In this document: positions 23,601 through 36,299 of the stretch, piece after piece
How positions within the stretch are numbered: the first letter of the stretch is position 1
Layout: every line of letters starts with the position of its first letter
DNA from: Epiperipatus broadwayi
Taxonomy: Eukaryota; Onychophora; Udeonychophora; Euonychophora; Peripatidae
NCBI GenBank assembly: GCA_028023455.1
Contig: JAQFVV010012545.1
Span: forward strand, 250,001-314,000
Length of the DNA: 64,000 nt
Direction: 5' to 3'
Notes under the pieces: model-generated
Database searches by the model: none
Told to the model about the DNA's origin: nothing
Seen by the model: only the letters and a program-made list of their open reading frames with translations
Made by a program: the position numbers and the translations under genes

Positions 23601-26281
23601 TTTGATTTCAAATACATTTTTATTGACAATCACAAAATAACACAAGGCAATGTTCTAATTGCACATTTCAGTTCATTATTTTTTTTCTGTATTGGCAAAG
23701 TAGAAATATTATTTTTAATAATAAGTTTTATTTTTAAAATTACATTGCTAAAACATAATTTTAAAATTAAGAAAATATAATGAAGAATATAAAGATTAAT
23801 TTGTTGAAATAAAACATTGAAAATTTAACATAAATAACTACTTGAGTTGTCAAAAATATCTATGCAAACTTAAAGAAAAAATTAACTTACAATCAATATT
23901 TTTAAAATTAAAATATGGATTGGCAGACAATGAAAAACATGCTAATCACATTTAATATTTATTTTAGCCACAGTTGATAAAAGTGAAGCAAAAGGAACAA
24001 ATGTAATGCAATTTTAGGGAACCCCAATTTATAATTATCAAGTTATGATATTAAAAAGAAACAGTATAAAACATTTGGCAAGTTATATTAGATTACATCT
24101 AAAACAATCTGGCCAGAATGAGATGAGAGACTACAAGCATATTTATTCTAATGTCACAATCTTATGTTTGAAATATAATAACAGTAATTGTTAGTTTCTA
24201 TAAAAATATAAAATCATGAGCCAAAGTAGATATAAAAAAAGGTTAATGAGAAAAGTAATTGTTGTGTACATATGTAGAGTTTTATATAAATATATAATCA
24301 TTCAATAAATTTACAATTTATGACTAAAGCTCAAAAATATCTGACCTAATAAAAATAATAATTATTTAAGTATTTATTAAAGCATATTAAGTGTTTTCAG
24401 AATTCATATGTGTTTTCCATTCCCTTTGGCAGCTATTTGAATAAAATTTTCAACCTTTTACTACTATTCTGCAATATATTATTATAATTTTAAACTTAGT
24501 TCTTAAAAATAAAATTTTACAAATGGCAATCATTCTTAAAAACTATAATTCAATTTTGAAAATATATAAAAAACTGATATATATAATCACGATAATAATG
24601 TTTATTATTTCATTATTGGTAATAAAATTATATTTTTAATTTTTATATGAGCTATATTTTAAAAATCTGATTGAATTTTTTTTAGAAGATGTAAAGCAAT
24701 ATAAAATGACAAAAAATAACAGTTTTAGTGATTATAAAGTTATTTTTTTCAGCCAATCATAATTTCCTGCTTTATGTTATTATATTTCTTTTGATTTGTA
24801 TTCTTAAAATAAAACTATGAAAAATATGTAATTTTCTTTTATAAACACCAAACAAAAAATGAGCACTTGCAATTTTTTTTACAAGTTCTCTGGAAATCTG
24901 AGAGCATATAAACTAATTAATTAGTGACATTTTTGAAGGATTTCTGTTAGTTTTTCTTTAAGATACTGATATCTTCAGATACTTTTCAATTAATAATTCA
25001 TTATATATATATTTTCTATTTATTATTGTAAATACAAAACCAGCAACAAATGCTACCATAGCTCTGCAGAAATACTACTATAAAAGTAATTATATTAAGA
25101 AAGAAAAATATGTGTGAAAATAAAATAATAAATAAATATTATTTTAAGCATATAATATAAATGTTGCTTATTAATAAATATAAAATAATAAATCTAAGAT
25201 TTTTCTAATACAAAAACTGACTTTTTTTTAATGTTAACTAGGAAAGAAATAGTTAAGTATTTATATCTAAAATAAAAAAATATTTTTAATAAAAGATTCT
25301 AATTTTTCCTAAGTGTACATAGTTTTTCAATGCCACAAATCATATTAATTTCAATGGCAATAATATTTTTGTTATTTATTTACTAAAAAGGAAACATATC
25401 TATTGATAACATTGTTATAATTTTACAAAAACAGTAACATAAATTACACATCAAAAATAATTAAACACATAGCAGTTTCTTTTTAAATATTACACATTGC
25501 TATGTGGAATTCTATTCAATCTCATAAATTTTGTTTGTACAATCTAACCATTTTTAAATTAGCTTCATGCTATTTGACTTTCACCATATTGTCATTCTGC
25601 TTCCTAACATTCTGCTGGTAATTTGGGGATGGAATAGCGTCAGAAATTATAACTTGATACAAGTTCAGATAATAGAAATATAAGTTTCAGATAGAGTGAA
25701 TTTCAATTAAAATTCATATATCTCTACACAAGTTTGAAAATGCTTATAGTTAAAGCATTGCAAACTCAAAAATTTTTATTTCACTTTCAATGATTCAAAC
25801 ATTCTCAATAGTGTTTTCTATTATTTTGTATTTTTAAACAGGTATCTGCTTTAAGTCTTTATTATTAACATCCAATCCAGATAGATGTTTGTGATGCTTC
25901 TGAAAATTTATTAAACAAGATATTATTCATTTATTAATTTTAACAGTTTTTAAGTCAAACATAGATAAGATATTCTTAATATATCAAATGTAATTCATCT
26001 TCTCAGTACATTTAATTTATAAAAAAACGGAATCATAATCACAACTGAAATATTTGAGATTTTCAAAACCATTCCAATTTATTTAATAGGATTTCAGTTT
26101 TTCAGATATTTTAATTTGTCATCAGTAATTGGATAACTGCTTTACCTTTAGGATCATGTTCCAAACTGCAAATCATTTATTTATAATAACTGTGTCTGTT
26201 ATGAAACAATTTTATTTCATCAAGTTAGCAACCATAGTAAAACTAATTCAGAGACCAATGATTTTCTTTTTGGAATCTATA
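23601..26281. other. AT-rich DNA downstream of the BET-like gene
   Basis: No gene recognised. The segment immediately adjoining 26281 is the probable 3' untranslated region of the minus-strand gene, containing polyadenylation signals. The rest is low complexity. Confidence 0.5.
26176..26216 (-). terminator. Candidate polyadenylation signals (two AATAAA)
   Basis: On the minus strand AATAAA occurs at 26216-26211 and at 26181-26176, about 66 and 100 bases after the stop codon of the bromodomain gene. In such AT-rich DNA AATAAA is common by chance, so position is the main argument. Confidence 0.45.
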
Positions 26282-27535
26282 CTATAATTTTTTCCCCTCC
26301 TTTACTACATTATCTTTCTTATACTTTAAAAGACAATTTGTGACATGTTGATGTATTAAATAGAGAGTAAGTGGTTTAAAAAATGTCATATTAACAACCA
26401 CTTCTTTTGGGGTGTTTACTGACTGAGGTTCATGATCTCTGATAATATTTGCCAAAATAGTAATGTCTTCTCCTTTAAGCTTTACTATATCAATGCTTAA
26501 CTGCATAATTTCATTATGAGTCAATCGTGTAAAGCCAACTTTCTTAGTTTCATCTTTATATGTCTTTAAACAGTTTACTACAAACTTATATACTAAAAGC
26601 AATGTATATGGTTTCAAAGAATTCATATCAATAATTACAGTATCTGGAGAGATTTTAAATTGGGGTTCATGAATTTGCAGAATATTTATTAAAGCAATAA
26701 CGTCTTGTGTTTCAAGCTTTTCTAGATCACTTTGTAATTGGATAATTTTTTTAACTGACAACAGTTTAAAATTAACAATACTTTCTACTCTGCATTCCTT
26801 ATATTTATTTACACTCTTTATATGCCCGTGTAAATATAGACTATTATTTCTTTTGCTGCCTTGGCATTCTTCATTCATTTTAATTCTTTTCACATTTGCA
26901 CAGTCATCTAAAGTAGGGAATAATTTGTTTTTCTTACTGTTAATCTTCTCTACAGATTCGCTATATGATTTAACATACATTTTATTTTTAATTTTAGTAT
27001 TCACACATTCATTTGATTGTGGATAAATTTTTGCTTTAGTAGTAAGACATTCCTTTGTTGAAAGATCAATATTCTTTTTAGTAGTAAAAGTTTCAGATTT
27101 TTGAATATCCAAATGCAGTTGATTAGAAGAAACACTTTGTTTGTCTTGGATAAGAGATTTTTGTTTATTTTTTTGCCAGTGCTCAAATGTTCTTTGATGT
27201 TTGAATTCCTTCTCCAGCTCCTGGACCAGTGTTAAAACATATTCATCATATCTATAATATCGATAACAGTTACTAAATAATAATTTCATATCTGCAAGGC
27301 AGTCTTCTGATGAATGGTATTGAGATGTTTTAAATTTCTTCATGATTATAGGAAAATCAATATGGTCTTCAATAATATTTGTATAACGACGAATATTTTT
27401 TTCATTTTCAAGTAGATGTATAGGCCTCGAATGTGGATTTTTCTTTGAAAGATTTTTGATAACTTTCTTTAAATACAACAAATAGTTTTTTTCATGCTCT
27501 TCATCATTCAGACAGTTTTGAGAACAGAAAGCCAT
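26282..27535 (-). CDS. BET-derived protein: degenerate bromodomain plus two tandem ET (NET) domains
   Basis: A 417-residue protein with three readable domains. Residues about 16-113 match the second bromodomain of BET proteins (a YTNIIEDHIDFPIIMKKF segment, then LADMKLLFSNCYRYY). The WPF shelf is replaced by RPI (residues 37-39), the usual HPMD motif reads DHID, and the acetyl-lysine-binding Asn of the FSNCYxYN motif is Tyr94. A basic, Ser/Thr/Lys-rich linker (114-256) follows. Residues about 257-326 and 336-405 are two copies of the BET extra-terminal domain, each with a QL...D..KL helix, an HEPQ motif and an (L/F)KPxTL...V.NCL end. BET proteins usually have two bromodomains and one ET domain and recruit chromatin partners in the nucleus; here acetyl-lysine reading looks impaired while partner binding by ET is doubled (inference). 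The first ATG is at 27535, with G at -3 and +4. The frame is open a few codons further to a TTG at 27547, and no earlier ATG exists in the exon. The whole coding region is in one exon, which could reflect retroposition of a BET cDNA. Confidence 0.9.
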   Translation of the reverse strand: MAFCSQNCLNDEEHEKNYLLYLKKVIKNLSKKNPHSRPIHLLENEKNIRRYTNIIEDHIDFPIIMKKFKTSQYHSSEDCLADMKLLFSNCYRYYRYDEYVLTLVQELEKEFKHQRTFEHWQKNKQKSLIQDKQSVSSNQLHLDIQKSETFTTKKNIDLSTKECLTTKAKIYPQSNECVNTKIKNKMYVKSYSESVEKINSKKNKLFPTLDDCANVKRIKMNEECQGSKRNNSLYLHGHIKSVNKYKECRVESIVNFKLLSVKKIIQLQSDLEKLETQDVIALINILQIHEPQFKISPDTVIIDMNSLKPYTLLLVYKFVVNCLKTYKDETKKVGFTRLTHNEIMQLSIDIVKLKGEDITILANIIRDHEPQSVNTPKEVVVNMTFFKPLTLYLIHQHVTNCLLKYKKDNVVKEGKKL

Positions 27536-27597
27536 AACAATGTGCAAATAAGATTTTGAGAAATAAGTAGAAAGGTTAATTGCACACCAAAGTATAT
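27536..27597 (-). other. 5' untranslated part of the coding exon, with splice acceptor
   Basis: On the minus strand a run CTTTTTTTTCTTTTTTAG ends with AG at 27599-27598, a textbook polypyrimidine tract and acceptor. The exon would begin at 27597. The 62 bases before the ATG contain no other ATG. Confidence 0.65.
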
Positions 27598-30500
27598 CTA
27601 AAAAAGAAAAAAAAGATATATTAACAACTATTTAATTTAAAAAATGGAATTAATAAATTAAATAGATACATGTGATTTATATATTTAGTACTACCCCTCC
27701 ATAATTAAGATTTCCATATTAATGGTTTCAGTTCTCGACTATTAATAGTAAATAAAATAAAATAGAAATAAATTATTTTTTTTTTACTTTACTTTTCATT
27801 TTATTTTATTTGTTGTCCATAGTACATATACAATGTTTAGATACATCTATACATAAATGTATATGTGTACTACATGTCTTTTCAACATGTATACACATAC
27901 TTTTACACATATATGTATATGTAAGAGTGTATTTAAATGCATATTATAAAATCACTGTGCTATTATTCACAAAATCTTCAACATAACATACAATAAATAT
28001 CATGGATAAGACTGTGTGCGGATTATTATATAAATAGATATATAGAAATACTAAAAATACGAGATTGATGCTATAAGCAACAGAAAATAAATACTGAAAA
28101 TTATGCAGAAGATAAGCAAATTATTAGAAAAATGTAGCTTATGAAGAAAAATCTTAATGTTAAGCAAAACAAGTTAGTGAAATCAACTGCTCTACTTTTA
28201 ATAAATCTCATAAAATATATATGTCATTTTACCACAAATAAGTCATGCAAACAAGGGGGAAAATATTTAAAAAAATAAATACAAATGTTTTGCATGCTTT
28301 CCACATGTAGATAACTTTTGGTGCTTCAATTAGACTGAAATAGTTTCAATGGAGAGAAATAATTTATATCATATGACAGTAACAAATTATAAAATTTAAG
28401 CTCAATTCTCATCATTGTAATAATTGTACCTAAATATCTGTAACAATCAGTATATCAAATCCTCTTCAGAAAAAAAAACCACACTTATACACATGGGTAA
28501 TATAGAACTGTTATTTATTTCATAATCACATTGACAAAAAGAAAACATTTTTATTTATTATTTTAATTATGTAATGATTTTATAGATAGCTTTTATTTAA
28601 ATTATAAATTTTTTAAGAAAACAACAGCTAAAAAGTTATTACACAAAACAGGAAAACCCTATCATCAATAACTTAAGTATTTGAATTTTTATTATTTATG
28701 ACTAACCATTAAATTGGACTTGATTTGTTAGAAATGTTAAGTTTTACAAACAAAAGCTTCCTTAAAAACATATGTGAACATTGCAAACCAAGAAAAAAAA
28801 ACAGTGAAATATATTATAAAAAAAATTGGGATGGTTATTTAATTCCTGTAAAAAATAAAAAAAAGAATAAATAAATTTACTAAAATCTTCATTGAGTAAA
28901 CTTCATTTTTTAAAACCAGAACAAATTATTGTGAATGCTTTCCAATTATGATATTTTTTAGTGTTGCACCTGATAAATATTTTTGAAAATGATTAACCCT
29001 TAAACATCTGTATACAATTTTTATTTTATACTGAAACTAAATTGAACTTGATTTCTTTTTAATTTAATTTTATAAATTAAATATTGTAAAAAATCACATT
29101 TGAACTTTATAAATATTTAAAAACTAATTTGTATTTAAGAACAAACCATAGAAACGTCACCAATAATATTAGCATAAACACTCTTTCAGAAAATGAACAA
29201 ATTCTTGTTTACTTTTAAGTTTTTTTCTTAATGTAAATGAATGAAGATGTGGTAAATCTATCAAATTCTGTTTTAAAATCTGATATTTTCTTTACAGTTA
29301 TTAAAATATTTGAAAACATTCTAATACCATGTCAATTTAGATAGTTAATAATACTAATGATGAGTTTCACATGAAGTATGATCAAGAAAGAAGGAACACA
29401 CTTAAAAAAAATTTTCCTTTAAAAACAACAGAATAAAGATGATTGATATTTGTCAACTGTCTGAAAATAGTGTCCTCTTCAAATTGGTTTTCCCAATTAA
29501 AAATCCAATAAAGCAATACAAGAAAATCTATATTAATTTAAAAATCTATAATAATACAAGTTACAAAAATGATAAAACATTGTTCTAAAGACACCCAACT
29601 ATACTCAACAAACATGGGAGTTATAAAGTCTAAAATTTAAAATTGTATTTTTAATTATCAAAATATAATGAAAATTCTGTAACAGTGTTTGGCAGAGCAT
29701 AACTAACTGTAGTTTAATTTTACCATTACTACACATATCTTAACTTGTATTTTAAAAAATAAAACATATTCGAAGAAAAAAAAAATCTAAGCGTAATCAT
29801 GAAAGTAATTACAAAGTAAACATGTTGTAAAAATAACCATAAATAATTAAATAAACCAACAGAAATCATTCAATTTTTTAATTCATTTCTTAGAACAATG
29901 AAAATACAATGCTGCTTTTGGAGAATGAAAAAGAGGAATTTACCAATCAGTGCATTTTGGATAAATTTTCAATATGTTTGGAGAACTTTTTGTCTGTAAA
30001 ACACAAATATCTAGATTTTATCAGCAGATTTTTCAGTTCATTTAAAGAAAAACTTTTAATCTAAAGAACACTGACATCTTCAAATTTTTTTTTAAGTAAT
30101 AAATCAATATTCTTTTAATTCCAGCTTCTATCATAAAATGCATGCAAACTCTACAGAGAGTCACACAAGGAAAGGTGAAAAAAAAATTAAAAATACTCCT
30201 ACTCCAATTTCAATAAAAAAAATTTTTGTGTGAATTTATGTGAGGGTGTTAATCTTTTAATCAATATGCCTGGACACTACACACTAACTCTAGTGGTTCC
30301 AGTAATGCCCGCTTAATTTCACTTAAATTCACTCTAGCAGCTATCTTTAATGTTCATTTGCAAATTGTATATTCATATGCCAACAAGAAATGAAATTAAA
30401 ATAACATTAAATTATTAATTTGAACAAATCTTAAGATGTCTGTATTGTATAGAAAAAACTATCATAAAAATGTTGACAATGCCTAATAGGCAGTTTCTTT

Positions 30501-31399
30501 CTTCTCAGGTTTGAAAGCACTCATAAAAACTCTTGAAAATGTTTGTGCTTTTGTTTGGATTTCAAAAGTTAAAGCATGTGTTTTCTCTTTGTTTTGCTTA
30601 TATATTTAAGATCACTTTTGCAAAACATTTGAGAAATATTTAACTTTTGATATGGTAGATTTTAAAATTTTATAAACAGTTTTCAATTTTATATAAAAAT
30701 ATTAGCATCAGAAAAACTCTCCAATTCAATCGATTTTTTCTGGGTGCAATAAAAATATTTTCACTTTACATATCAAAAAAAATATTAAGTTTTAATCTTT
30801 TCCTAAATATAATCAAAGCACAATGTAGTAAGGTGGTTGAACAATTTCTGCTAATCATGATTTGTCACTGTGAAAACTTTGATGTTTCCGTCTAATCTCA
30901 AATTTTTAGTTTTTCTGTTAATATGTTTATGGCATTTGTTGTTTCAGGAATTTCCTATAGGTGGAAGCTGCAATCAGAGAACAATCTTGGACTTTTGTAC
31001 TCGAACTAATTAACCTATATAAAATTAAGGAGGAAAAAATTCACTTTTCTTTCCAGTTTTAGAAGAGACTAGTCACTCAATACATCAAAAGTCTTCTTTC
31101 TTTTTTTTTTTTTTAAAAAAATCTTTGTTTACAATATTATTTTATCTTCCAAAGAATTTTACTAATTATTCAAAAGATTATATTGTTTTCTTGGTATACA
31201 TTCAAATTATAGAGAGAATATAATTTATTTATAATAGTAGAAAATTATTATTCTGCTATTTTTGGAGACACTTGGTTCTGTCCATGTGGCTGTAAATATT
31301 TCATGAGGGATAATGTTAAATTTAATTTAGATGAAAAATGCATTTATATGTCTTCTTTTAATTACGGTTGTATATAAAAGAGCATCTTGTACACAAAAA

Positions 31400-32900
31400 T
31401 GCTTATAATACAAAGGTTGTTTGTCTTGATGTTAGCATAAACACCCATTGAATATGAATTAAACAATGACTCCATAGGTTAGGAATTTCTGAAAGAATGC
31501 TATAAAAACAAAGAAGAACAAGTGAGTTAGGTTTTTCTGCATCTTGATGGTATAACCAACATTTATTTTCAACATTTCTGCAATGTCTTTTCAATATGAA
31601 AAAATTCAATGCAGGTAGGTAGTACAGGTTTAATTTGTTTAGGAAATTAAGTATTTTGATTCAAGTGATCAAAATCTAAATTTCCTAATAAGTTGCTTGC
31701 TATTTAACTTTTGTACTGTTTCGTCACAATACCTTTTAACTGTTGATGAGTAATTTCAAAAACATCCCAGTATTTGAATTTATTCATAGGTGGACAAAAG
31801 GGGAAATTTGGAATACATGTAATGGAGACATTAGTTTTTTAAAAATATCCAGTAACTGGGGTGATGTGTTTTAGGTATTATTTTTGCCACAACCTCTAAA
31901 ATGGGAATATAATTTTAGATAAGATGAAATTACTCACAGTTTTTGGAATTTTAAATATATTAATATCATGAAGACCTAAGCCATTTTCCACTAATTGTTA
32001 CTGTTATGCTATTAGAAAAGACTTTTGGAATAATATGATAGGAGAAAAATATATGATCTTTGTAATAATGAGTGAATTAAATAGTGATATTTTTAAGTAT
32101 AGTGAAAGATAACATTTTGAAAGTGAGGTAATGATTTTTTCAATTTTAGATTTTTTTCTGAATTTGTGCTGGCATTGCTGGAGAGCTCAGGTAGAAAGAA
32201 AACCTAGAAATGGAATCAGTTCTCCTTCAAAAAATCATCTATCTATTTTCCCAGTACAGATTGCCCAGGCATGCATGCATTCAAGTTTATGTTCATTTGA
32301 ACATTGTGCTAAAATGTTTTAAAGTATTGGAATTTGTTTTTATGAAAAGAGAAAACTGACACATCATCCACATAAGAGTTCAGAAATATGTATTACAGGA
32401 ACTTTTTGTTCAATTTTTGCTAGTAGCAGATTTATATAGCATGTGAAAAAGAGAGCACTTAGAGAAGAGCCTTGAAGCATCGAAGAATAAGGGATGAGGT
32501 AAAGAATATCTACCACTCAATGTAATATGAATTTCTCTATTTAGAAGAAGATTAGTAAATACATAAAAAAGTGATTTTGGTATTAATGTATTTGTTAGAG
32601 TCTTATGAGGTGGTCAATAGGAATATTGTCAGATGCTGCAGGAAACTGAACTAGGACTGTATCACTTTTCATTCCTGATTCAATTACTGTCTTAAAGAGA
32701 AATATTGCTTCCCCGGTGGAGGTTCCTTTCTTTACAAATAGCATTTTTGATAACTCTGGCAAGACATGTGGTTCCATTTTATCTTTCAATATTCCTCAAG
32801 AAATTTAATTCCAAGTGGATTCATAGAGATAGGTCTTAAATTTGTAATCATGGACATCTTTTGCTAATTTTCGATAAATGAGACTATTGATATAGTGTAT
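31400..32900 (-). mobile_element. Second degenerate LINE fragment, RT with YVDD
   Basis: The minus strand at 32789-32595 reads KKGTSTGEAIFLFKTV and then VLVQFPAASDNIPIDHLIRL, which is the RT segment leading into motif A. Further along, QGSSLSALFFTCYINLLL (motif B and following) and after a frameshift YVDDVSVFS (YVDD codons at 32374-32363) complete the palm. The protein differs clearly from the LINE at 1-2760, so it is another family or subfamily. The 31609-31403 piece may be its C-terminus, but I cannot show this. Frameshifts make it inactive. Confidence 0.7.
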
Positions 32901-33153
32901 AAAGCATGGATGTGGTAATAACTTTTTGATAAAAAAAATTAGCCCTGTTTGAAAGAAATGTTGCAATAAACTAGTTCAAATAGACATACACAAACCAAGG
33001 TATGCCATACATACCAAGGTAACATTATTTTGCTACTATAATAGATAAGTAATAAATATTTTTATTGTTCTCTTACTTGATTTTATAAATATTTCGCACA
33101 ATAAAATATAAAATTTTTATAATTTTTCAATGATGATTTTTGTCAAATATTTA

Positions 33154-33164
33154 CCCCCCCCCCC
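33154..33164. repeat. C11 homopolymer followed by GCGC
   Basis: Eleven C bases then GCGCAT in an AT-rich intronic setting, a G tract on the minus strand, which is the sense strand of the inferred intron. Confidence 0.85.
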
Positions 33165-35084
33165 GCGCATTTTTGAAATATTACAATGCTTTACAGTTTA
33201 GATACTATATTTTTTATCCCATTACAAAAAAAAATCAAGTCAGATGTCACATGATCTAATTTAATATAACATTTTTATTCCATAAATATCTATTATTTAC
33301 TTCACAAGTTCAAAGATTCCAAAGTGTTAGAAATTTAATTACACATCTACCTACAGTAATATGGACAAATGTTTTACCAATCATTTTTTTCCTTCCTATT
33401 TCAAAATATTACAATACTACAATATTACAATTCTATAAAAAAAAAAAGCTATTTATTTCAAAAGTATAATTACTTCAAAATGTTAGAATTTCAATTATAT
33501 AACTATAGTGTTTATATATAATTTAATAAAACTGATTTTGTTGAAAAATAAATTGGCTTATAAATGTAAAACAAATAAAAGCAGCCCACACCAAGAAATT
33601 TCAATCTGCTATCAAGACAATCTTTTATTAATCAGAAGAAGAAAAAAAAGATGATACCTATACTCTAAGATGTTAATATAGACATTAAAGATTTGACAGA
33701 AGTTTTAATAAATTCCATAATATGCAAATATAGTGTTTTGAATATAGTCTAACAAATAGTCACTTTAAACTAATAAACAGTAATGCCCAAGGTTTACTAT
33801 TATGATAATAATGATTTTGTTCAGAATTAGATTGGTTGAGAAATGTAAAGCAAATGAAAGATGACTCACGCCTACTCATTCATTCTTCAGAGTCACTATT
33901 AAAATTTTAGATCATGGACAAATGTAATATACATCTTTTTCTAATAAACAAAAGGTTATGTTGACATCAGATTGAAGATTCTTAATGTTGAATAATTGTG
34001 GTAAAATGTGATTTGCCTATATAATTTAGCATATCAGCATATATTTCCCTATTCTTAATTTAGATCTGTTATCTATTTCATGCACTGATTTATTTCAAAT
34101 GTATGTATATTTATATTTATTATTCTATTACTAAATATAAAATCTTTTTAAAAATGTGGATTCTACTAATATGCCTGAACCCAGCTCCCATCACTATAAT
34201 CTTGATATAGCCTGATTATGACCACTGAAGGAGTAACTATTGAAGGAGTATAAGAAGATTATTAGAAAATTTCCAAGCATGATGAGAAGCAAAATAGAAA
34301 CAGTAATGAAATTGTTTGAGTATAAGAATGATATTGAGTTGTGTGAAAAAATAGATATGAAAAACATCTCTCCATCATTTCCAAAGTTGCCTTCAGTGAG
34401 ATACTAGGCATAATTGTCAATATAAGCTCAGTTGCCCAGGTTTTACAAATCTTTAAAACATTTTTTAATGACATGTTACTCCAAAAAAAATGGTCAAGAA
34501 AAAAATATTTATGCAAGTAAGTACATGCTTAGTAAGGTCTCAATACAATATCTGGAAACTCGCAAAAAGGGACTTGAGGTTATTTGTTTAATAAGTATTA
34601 GAAGGGAATATTAAAATACTGTGTCAATTATTATCTTGGTCAACAAAAAAGATTCTTCAAATACTTAGGTTTTTAAAAATAAATTTATGACCTTTCTTAT
34701 AAAATATTCACATTTTTCTGGAAGTGAAAAATTGCTGCGATAATCATCAAAATCTAAAGCTTTATAAGTTCAATGAAGGTATGTGAAATATTTGAGAAAA
34801 CAATATTGTGCTCTATATATCTAAGACCAGGCAGTCTGGATGAAAATTTGATGCTCTACAAAGGACATCTGGGCTAGAGAATTTATCTCTAAGAAGGCTC
34901 ATTTTGGGATAATTTTTTTTTTGTTTTTATGAGGCAGCAAATTGGTTATATTTCTACTGAGCTGCAACAACATAAAAAATGACACTTATTCCTAGGAGTC
35001 TGTAAACTCACCAGCCAAGAGAGCGGTTGGTGGCCGAAGGCAAAGAGTGCCAAGAAGCTACTAATTGCAGACCTAGGCTGCCAT

Positions 35085-35745
35085 TTGATTACAACTTTTT
35101 ATTTAAATACTTATAACTGCAGATCACTTTCAAGTGAAGGAAGATTGGAAGAACTGTTTTATATTAAATGTGTCATTATTAGATTTTGTGAAGTTAGAAA
35201 AAAAGGTGAAGAGACAAGTGATTTAAAAAGTGGACATGTACTTGACTACAAAGGCACAAATATTGGAAGTACAAGTAGAATAGGATGCATTAGTAGATTT
35301 TTATATGGATGTACAAAAGACTTTTGATCAGACTAAACAACATTTTAAAATTATTATGGGAAACTTTAATGCTAGAATTGGTAAATAAATGAAAGTGCTT
35401 TAGGTAAATTTGGTTATGATAATAGAAATGCGAGAGGACATAGACTTGTGGAGTTTGCAGAAAAAGAAAAACCTTATATTATCTTTTTTTGAAAAAAATG
35501 TTAAAAAGAAATGGACATGGAAGTATCCAAATAAAGGTACAGCAGAACTGGATTACATTTTGACTAACAAAAAATACATATTTCAAGATTGTAATATTCT
35601 TAATAAATTTAACACAGGAAGTCATCATCAATTAGTAAGATATAAGATATATGTTAATGCAAAACTAAAGACAAAAATTATTAAGAAAAACCAATATTCA
35701 CAATTGATATTCCTAATCTTCAGAATTCTAATGAGTTTAAATTAG
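35085..35745 (+). pseudogene. RTE copy 2 endonuclease remnant
   Basis: The frame starts ITTFYLNTYNCRSLSSEGR and keeps FCEVRKKGEE, but the middle of the domain is deleted. The 35410-35745 piece reads FEKNVKKKWTWKYPNKGTAE and LDYILTNKKYIFQD, then TGSHHQLV in place of the S-D-H catalytic motif. Loss of the central domain and of the Asp rules out nuclease activity. Confidence 0.78.
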
Positions 35746-36299
35746 AACTTGCAAATCGCTTTCAAATATTGGTAGATTTTGAATGTGATTCAAATGTGAA
35801 TGAAATTAATAGGAAAATAACTGATACATTTTTTAAAAACTGAAACAAAGATAGTTGGTAGGAAAAAAACAGCAATCGACCAATAACATTTCTATTGAAA
35901 CTAGAGAATTTGTGAAGAAAAGAAGGAATATAAAGATGTATAAAAATGATGCATTAAGAAAGATTGAATATCTCAAATTTTGTAAAATGGTGTGAAAGAG
36001 TTAATAATGATATAAGAAAGAATAATTGTGAATTAGCAAGGAAAGTTGTAGAAAAGGATATAAAAGCTTCAAGAGTGTCAAACAACATTTTGCTATTGGT
36101 AGGAAATGTATAACTGCAATAAGAAAAAAAATAGAACTATTACTAAAAACACAGATGACATCATGAAATAGGTAGAGGAGTTCAATCAAGAATTATATAG
36201 TAATAAAAAATAAGTACTTCCTATATCTATTATATCTTTTGAATTGCCCAGGATTTTAAATGAAGAAGTGAGACATACAATTAAATTTATGAAGAAGAG

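Noticed and set aside
27536-27547. Extending the BET-like coding region to a TTG at 27547 (421 residues)
   Set aside because: The first ATG is at 27535 with a good context, and a TTG start is unusual in animals. The upstream frame is open only as far as the splice acceptor and nearby intron.
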